64,000 bases of DNA. Source: Protoeuglena noctilucae. Its lineage: Eukaryota > Chlorophyta > Pedinophyceae > Marsupiomonadales > Marsupiomonadaceae. A model generated the notes under the pieces. It was not told the DNA's origin, did no database searches, and was given only the letters and a program-made list of their open reading frames with translations. The stretch spans positions 1,302,001-1,366,000 of the forward strand of contig OY253668.1 of the NCBI GenBank assembly GCA_958009085.1, in the 5' to 3' direction. Positions 58,727 to 64,000 of the stretch are shown here, in pieces. Position 1 is the stretch's first letter; the number at the start of each line of letters is the position of its first letter. The position numbers were made by a program, and so were the translations under genes.

Positions 58727-60155
58727 TTAGGCCCTGTTGGCCTTGGTGAAGGACTCGAGGTACTCGACCTCCTTCTTGGATCCGATGAAGAGGGGCACGC
58801 GCTGGTGCACCGCGTCAGGGCTCACGTCGAGCACGCGCTCCTGGCCTGTAGAGCCCGCGCCGCCCGCCTGCTCCGCGATGAAGGACATGGGAGCGCACTC
58901 GTAGAGGAGCCGGAGCTTGCCGTTCGGGCTCTTCTTGTCCCCCGGGTAGCCGTAGATGCCGCCGTAGAGCATCGTGCGGTGGAAGTCGCCCACCAGGGAC
59001 CCGATGTAGCGCGCCGAGTAGGGCTTGCCGCCCCAGTTCTCGGGCTTCTTCAGCGAGTCTGCGGTGAGCGCCGAGCGCGGGGTCAGTCGGGTCAGCCGCC
59101 TCGCCTCACCTGGTCGTGGCATCTCATCCCGCAGTAGTTACTCACCCATGTAGTTCTGCACGCTCTTGTCCCACAGCTGGTAGTTGCCCTCGTTGAACGA
59201 GTAGATCTTGCCCGCCTCGGGGATGCGGATGCGGTCGTGCGAGAGGATGAACTCGCCGACCAGGGGGTCGAGCGTGAAGCCGTACACGCCGTCACCGACC
59301 GTGAGCACCAGGACCGAGGCCGACGAGTAGAGGCAGTAGCCGGAGCACAGCAGGGAGCTCCCTGGCTGCTGCACCGAGGCCACGCACTTCTTCATCATCT
59401 CCTCCGCACCGTCCACCGACATGTCCACCTGGCACCTGCGGGTGTGCACCGGGCCAAGGGTTCAGTGCGCGGGCGCAGCTTGCATACGCCGTCACGTCCA
59501 GATCCGACGCATGCCGAGCGCGGTCTCGACCCGGCGAAGCGCGGCTCGGTCGGGCTCCCTCCGCCCACACGCCCCGCTGCTGCCCTCACCCCTCCGACTC
59601 CGAGTAGACGCCCCAGATGGAGCCCACCGAGATGCCGGCGTCGATGTTCGAGGACCCATCGAGGGGGTCGAAGACCACCACGTACTTGCCCGAGTACGTC
59701 TCCTCCACCAGCACCGGCACCGGGAGGTCCTCCTCCTCGGACGCCAGCACGCCGGTGCGGCCCGACGAGCGCAGGCAGTTCTTGAAGACCTCGTTTGAAA
59801 TCACGTCCAGCTTCTTCTGGTCCTCGCCCTGCACGTTGGCCGCCCCCGCCAGACCTGCAAGGGCGGCGCGGCGGCGCATCCATGGACATCCGCGGTCCAA
59901 GCCAGCGATGGCGCAGGTCGTCGCTTGCGGAGGAAGCACGGCAGCTGCGGGAGACTCGCCCGTGAGGTTGGAGATGCCGGAGCGGTTCACGAGCGTGGCA
60001 ATCTGCTTGCACGCCAGCGCGATGGAGGCAATCACGACGCCCAGCTCGTTGTCGATGTTGCCCTTGCGCTCCTGCTCGAGCAGCCACGTCGTCAGCGTCC
60101 GCACGGCGTACTGGGAGTCCATCGCGACCTTGGCGGAGTCCACCAGGGCGTTCAT
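58727..60155 (-). CDS. FBP: Fructose-1,6-bisphosphatase, chloroplast type
   Basis: This enzyme hydrolyses fructose-1,6-bisphosphate to fructose-6-phosphate in the Calvin cycle. Four exons chain in phase (60155-59960, 59854-59590, 59435-59146, 59058-58727). Core motifs are NISNLTG-like [44 protein letters not shown] with the metal-binding acids, [16 protein letters not shown], and [29 protein letters not shown] block also follows. After the GVYSESEG junction the sequence has an inserted loop, [17 protein letters not shown], absent from cytosolic enzymes. It supplies two of the cysteines used for thioredoxin control in plants. The third (CVxxVC in plants) is replaced, reading CVASVQQPG. Intron 1 uses a GC donor (59959). 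The start at 60155 follows an acceptor, so a transit-peptide exon upstream is expected. Confidence 0.95.
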
Positions 60156-60978
60156 CTGCAGGCACCGCCGCGAGGATCACCCTCCAGGGCCGCCAGCAGC
60201 CACCCTGATGCAGCAAGCACAGCCCCCCAGGTCACGGGCCATCTTGCGCAACCCGGAGACAGAGGCTGGTCGCGGCGCGGCGAGAGGCGCGACGGATTAT
60301 CGACCCCAAAGTGCAGGGCCCCAGCGCCCAAAGCGCAGGGGAGCCCGCGTCGGCTTGCGAGTCCGTACTTGCAAAATCGCTTGATCAAAAGCAGCCAGCG
60401 CAATGTGCCGAGGTGCAGGCGTCGCGTTCCGTCACCTGGGCCTTCACCATCGTCCTGCTGCGGGGAAGCTCGCCCTGCCCGACAGAACGGGTCGCCTGCG
60501 CACAAATTCAATAGTGCGGTGGGATTCCAGCGCAGGTCGGGTCCAGGGGAGCGCGGCCGTAGCGCGCCACGGCTGCAAGGCCGACCCCACGTTGCGCCTG
60601 GCGTCGACAGGGGGGCGCCCGTCGCGGTGAGGATTGCGTTGCATCATATATGCGCGGAATCGCTGCGGGATGCCGCGCGCGCGCCCACCTGCGCCGTCAG
60701 GGGCACCGCCTGCTTGGAGGCCCCCTGCTTGCAGGCCCCCGAGGCCCGGAGGGCCACGCTGCTGCCCAGAGCGGCTGCCATTTCCGTGCTACCTTCACAG
60801 GGGACGGGGTGATGGACTGACCAGCGCCGCAGCTGTCCCCTGCTTGCAATCCTGCACCCCATGCTGCACGCGCCAGTAACACGCCTGGCTGGCCACAACG
60901 ATTTACCGTGACGACCCCGGTTGCTGTCTGTTGGCACATGAACGGCATCGAAGGGCCGGGCCCGCTAGCCATCCAGTC
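60156..60978. promoter_or_regulatory. Divergent region upstream of FBPase
   Basis: About 820 bases. On the minus strand an open frame from 60647 to 60444 encodes a transit-peptide-like, Arg-rich sequence (RRRPVLSGRASFPAAG), but its donor phase does not fit the first resolved FBPase exon. A short alternative, ATGGTGAAGGCCCAG followed by a GT donor at about 60430, does fit in phase. The true first exon is not settled. A direct repeat with GCCCCCTGCTTGCAGGCCCCC lies near 60718-60740. Confidence 0.35.
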
Positions 60979-61787
60979 ATGCCGGAGCAGGAGTCCTCGA
61001 CCTCCACGTCCGGAGACGAGGGCCATTTAGCGGCTCTGAAAGCATGCGTGGTGGAAGCTTCGTCAATCGGCAAGCAGCCAGCGCCACGGACAGCACGGGG
61101 GACGACGCAGGGTGCCGATGATGGGCCCCCCAGACTGGAGTCGCCTGCTGCCGGGCCTACGCGCGCGGCGGGCCCGCGATGGGGGGCTGGCATCACCGAA
61201 ATGGCGAATGCCAGGTAAAAGGAAGAGACCATCGTTGGCTTCAGGCAATCTGAGGCTCCTCTGGCTTGCGCCGGAGCCCATTGTGTGTGCCTCTGCAGAA
61301 TTGGGAGCGTCACGGCATTCTACGGGAGCTTTGAGGACGGAGCGGGCAAGGCAGAGAAGGCATCCCCCGCCGTGTCGGCTCTCCTCTGCGCCAGGCTGGA
61401 CAGGGAGCTCGGGGAGGGTGCCACCGCAGATGGCAGGCGAGCTGTCGTTCATGCTTTCATGCCGGCTCAGGGCAGGGCTGGATGTCACTCAGTTGGGCCA
61501 GCGTCAGTGCCTATGCCCAGTGCAGGGCGACCAAAGCTGGCCTTCACATGCTGTCCTGCAGGGCTGGGGGAGAGGGGGCCGACGGAGGTGCCATGGCCGG
61601 TGGTGAGGGACGCGAGGGGGGCGCGAACCTCGGCACAGACTCAGTCTGGGACCCGCATTCACGGAAACGGCGGTACCCTTGGGACCCATACGACGCGGAC
61701 GGTGAGGGCCGGGCGTCTGCTAAGGGAATGCTGACTCTGGCAACTTCGTTGCAGAGCAGCTGCGAAAGATTTGACATGCTGCACTAG
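60979..61787 (+). CDS. Unknown protein, 199 aa
   Basis: Three exons chain in phase (60979-61214, 61299-61436, 61562-61787). The N-terminus is Ser/Thr-rich (MPEQESSTSTSGDEGHLAAL). Exon 2 has SVTAFYGSFEDGAGKAEKA and LLCARLDRELGEG. Exon 3 is Gly/Glu-rich and then has a basic-aromatic element, DSVWDPHSRKRRYPWDPYD. I recognise no family. The second intron has a GC donor at 61437 (CAG|GCGAGC), like others in the window. Its phase fit is part of the evidence, because without it the frame continues into less convincing sequence. The last stretch, after ADGEG, could be intronic instead of coding. Expression data would be needed to confirm the gene. Confidence 0.4.
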
Positions 61788-61925
61788 CGACGTGACGTCC
61801 TGCACAGGCCTGTTGTCGACGACGTCCGTACTCGCATGTGCACCCAGGGTCGGGATGTCGCCTGTACCGCAAGACGAGCCCGGGGGCGCCACTGTCCTAT
61901 CCACTGCACTCCTCCTTCGCGGGCG

Positions 61926-62351
61926 ATGGTCTCAGCACAGGGCATGCTAAGGGAGGCCCTGGAAAGCCTTGGTCGCGGGGCTTCAGGTGCTATGCGGCGC
62001 AGCAGCGTCACGCAGGTTGTTGACCTCACACCCGCCATTCACAGGCCCGTTCCAGCAGGGGATACCTCGTCATCGATTCTCCGCAGGCAGTTGACACCGA
62101 AGCTTGGAAAGGGGGATGGCATCGATGAGGGCAAGCTGCGGGCGCAGTGCCAAGCGGTGGCTGTGTCGATGGGGCAGACAGGAGGCCCCGTTGCCAGCGT
62201 GGCTTCGCCGGCACCCGCTGCGACTCTGCCAGCCGCGGGGACGGTCGTCCGAGACGGCAGATCCGGCGACGTGGAATATGGCCCAAAGCGTCATGGCGTG
62301 ACGGATGGGGCGCGTGTGGCAGAGGTGCTGTGTGGCGGCCGCGTGACGTGA
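61926..62351 (+). CDS. Hypothetical ORF, possibly the 3' part of the upstream gene
   Basis: This is a 141-residue open frame starting MVSAQGMLREALESLGRG. It has a plausible helical segment (GKLRAQCQAVAVSM), Ala/Pro-rich stretches and RRSSVTQVVDLTPAIHRPV. An acceptor-like GCACAG at 61936-61941 sits inside the first codons, so it may be a spliced exon. I know of no homologue. GC-rich DNA produces such frames by chance, so this is weak. Confidence 0.25.
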   Translation: MVSAQGMLREALESLGRGASGAMRRSSVTQVVDLTPAIHRPVPAGDTSSSILRRQLTPKLGKGDGIDEGKLRAQCQAVAVSMGQTGGPVASVASPAPAATLPAAGTVVRDGRSGDVEYGPKRHGVTDGARVAEVLCGGRVT

Positions 62352-62456
62352 CGCGGATCAGTCGATAGCTATTGACGTGCTGAGCAGCCGCATGGGGGAT
62401 AGACACTTTCAAAAAAGGAACCAGTGCGCGACCCATCTCACAGCCGTGCGTTCGCT

Positions 62457-63078
62457 CTATTTGGGGTTCCGCAGCACCAGGATGACCGAGTCGCCTCTCA
62501 AGAACATCTTAGAGATGAAGCGGTCCCGGTTGACGGGCTGAGACCCCTTCTTGCCCTTGCCCGTCTTCGGAATCTGCGATGCAGGTGCCGAGGGACCCGT
62601 CGTCACGCTCTGCCTCGTGAGCCCGCTCCCCCCGGAACCCCCCCGGGCGCGGCGCGCGTCGGCAGCAACGTACGGCGCGATTCTAACGCGCATTCACCTC
62701 CGTCCACATCTCCTTGACGTTCTCGAGGATCATGTTGCAGTGCCGGTCGAATGCCTTGACCCTCCCAAGCAGCTTGTGGTTGTTCCGGCAGCTCACCAGC
62801 ACCTGCGGATCAATCACATGCAAAGCGTTGCCAGGAGGGCTGGGAGGGACGCCCATCGTCCGCCGGCGTGGCGGATCGGCCCTAGCTGCCACCGCGCCCC
62901 CTTTCTTGAGTCTCCGGGAGCGAGCCCCGCCACGAGCGGGCCTCCGCGCCCCACGACGGCTGCTGCTTGCCTGCGAGTTGGTCTTGACGCTCGTGGTGAG
63001 CACGGAGAGAGGCCCCTTCTGGAACGAATCGATCTCCTCCTTCTCCAGGTCGTCGACCGTCTTCTGGGCCGTCGCCAT
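62457..63078 (-). CDS. SNRPD2: Small nuclear ribonucleoprotein SmD2
   Basis: SmD2 is one of the seven core Sm proteins that ring the U1, U2, U4 and U5 snRNAs in the spliceosome. Three exons in phase 0 (63078-62971, 62802-62698, 62573-62457) give 109 residues, the usual size. The N-terminus [18 protein letters not shown] and Sm1 block [19 protein letters not shown] and [15 protein letters not shown] are diagnostic of SmD2. A basic linker ([18 protein letters not shown]) precedes the Sm2 block [15 protein letters not shown]. Intron 1 uses a GC donor (62970, CAG|GCAAGC). It is the third RNA-processing gene in the window after CPSF160 and LSM5, but these are not adjacent. Confidence 0.96.
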
Positions 63079-63745
63079 CCCGCCTCCCTTTGCGCGGGGC
63101 ACTGGGGTCGCCCGAACGTACTACCAGGTACCTAGGCGCGCCTCAAGCACGGCCAGCGGGGCAAGGAATACTTTGGCCAGGGATGCGTGTGGGATGGCAG
63201 GTGGGAGGGCAAGGAGGCGACCACGGATTGACGAGGATGACGGAATGGTGTCTCAGAGGAAGGGGGGGCAGCTGTTCCGGCGCCCGTCTGTCAGACGGAC
63301 TCGTTTTGCACCGACGAAAGCCGCCTGCGTGCTGCTTTGGCGCTTATATTGCATGTCACCTGCTCAAACAAATCGTGAGGATCCGTTGCGCTTTCCTGGC
63401 CGTCCTGGGCTTTCTTAGGACGCCTCCTGCGCACCCAGGAATCTCTAGCACAGCGCGCGCATCGTCGTTTGTTAGACGGTCTTCTAACGCACCTGCCAGT
63501 GCCAATTCCCCCGACATCCGGGCAGCCAGGGCCAAGCTTACCAAAATGGTGTGGCGCGCGCGGTGCCTCCGGCCACTGATCCACGAGCGCTCTGTCCCGC
63601 GTAGCGAACCGCACGCTGACTCTTTGTCATGCAAGGCACTGACAGGCTGAAGAAGTGATCGCCTGGATGCGGGGTTTGGGCGCGCGCTTCCCCAGATGCT
63701 GGGCCATGCTGAGCTGGGCCGCGGAACCCCTCCCCGCGCTCGCAG
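63079..63745. promoter_or_regulatory. Divergent region, SmD2 / right-edge gene
   Basis: About 670 bases. It must contain the SmD2 promoter and the first exon or exons of the gene at the right edge, which I could not identify. No repeat or RNA gene was seen. Confidence 0.35.
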
Positions 63746-64000
63746 GAGCAGGAGACGGCGAAGTTCAAGTCGCATATGCACTCGCTAGCCTTCGGCGAGG
63801 CCATGCTTGCCGCAGCGCGCGACTACAAGACGGAAATGAAGGCCGCGGAGCATGCGCGGGCCGAGGCCGCCAAGGTCCGCACCCCGCGCACCAGGGCGGC
63901 CATTCGCGCCGTCAGGATGCCGAACCAGTACTTGACGTCAATACGCGCGTTCTCTTCGCAGGGCCACCGCGTGATGGACATGCAGGAGCTGGCCGACGAG
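63746..64000 (+). CDS. Partial gene at right edge, helical charged protein
   Basis: Two exons in phase 0 (63746-63874 and 63962 onward) follow a CGCAG acceptor. They encode ETAKFKSHMHSLAFGEAML and then AAARDYKTEMKAAEHARAEA, a charged alpha-helix or coiled coil. The second exon reads GHRVMDMQELADE and is cut by the window end. The donor (AAG|GTCCGC) is weak. The pattern of a basic helix followed by an acidic DMQEL motif resembles the N-termini of phosducin-like/thioredoxin-domain chaperones, but this is only a hint. Confidence 0.45.

Noticed and set aside
61838-62023. Short plus-strand frame starting MHPGSGCRLY
   Set aside because: It overlaps a longer frame, lacks structure and shows no splice support.

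Overview
This window is GC-rich nuclear DNA from a photosynthetic eukaryote, most likely a unicellular alga. The evidence is a dense set of spliced genes with mostly short introns (about 60 to 450 bases), a chloroplast-type fructose-1,6-bisphosphatase with the redox Cys loop, a plastid-type thioredoxin-like ferredoxin, a plant-type MORN-repeat PIP 5-kinase, an ALMT/FUSC-type channel-like protein and a plant-type monofunctional PurD. OSCP1, a protein typical of ciliated lineages, is also present. I favour a green alga. Another GC-rich algal lineage such as a haptophyte cannot be excluded from sequence alone. I see no transposon, CRISPR array, rRNA or convincing tRNA, and no viral element.

Layout, left to right. 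1-519: C-terminus of a PiT phosphate transporter. 706-1686: beta-helix repeat protein. 2097-9823: CPSF160, with about 17 exons. 9978-10721 (-): PIG-P. 11343-13428: OSCP1. 13735-16089: PurD. 16290-17381 (-): TRX-like [2Fe-2S] protein. 17593-18832 (-): RNase H2A, head-to-head with a 14-3-3 gene at 19264-20938. 21840-22516: LSM5. 22883-26123 (-): condensin II subunit H2, head-to-head with NSE3/MAGE at 26545-27887. 28151-30527: disordered protein. 30619-35838 (-): long DDB1-like protein. 36183-37567 (-): F-box/ankyrin protein. 37828-38510 (-): LIN37. 39304-42790: MORN-PIP5K. 43153-46601 (-): ALMT/FUSC-like membrane protein. 47176-47898: small unknown gene. 47942-51157: F-box/leucine-rich protein with an acidic tail. 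51397-53472: membrane-anchored beta-helix protein. 53630-54998 (-): nucleotide-sugar transporter. 55408-58402 (-): organellar ABC half-transporter. 58727-60155 (-): FBPase. 60979-62351: unknown genes. 62457-63078 (-): SmD2. 63746-64000: start of a further gene.

Most genes are housekeeping functions: mRNA 3' processing and splicing (CPSF160, LSM5, SmD2), chromosome structure and repair (NCAPH2, NSE3, RNase H2A, DDB1-like), cell-cycle transcription (LIN37), membrane lipids and transport (PIG-P, PIP5K, ALMT-like, NST, ABC), and carbon and purine metabolism (FBPase, PurD). I found no single operon-like system. The most unusual feature is a large excess of GC-AG introns: about 17 of roughly 110 introns I could place, in at least 14 genes, nearly all with the donor AG|GCGAG.

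Exon boundaries were placed by eye from splice sites, reading phase and family similarity, and no database search was run. Start codons that fall in unresolved first exons are flagged.
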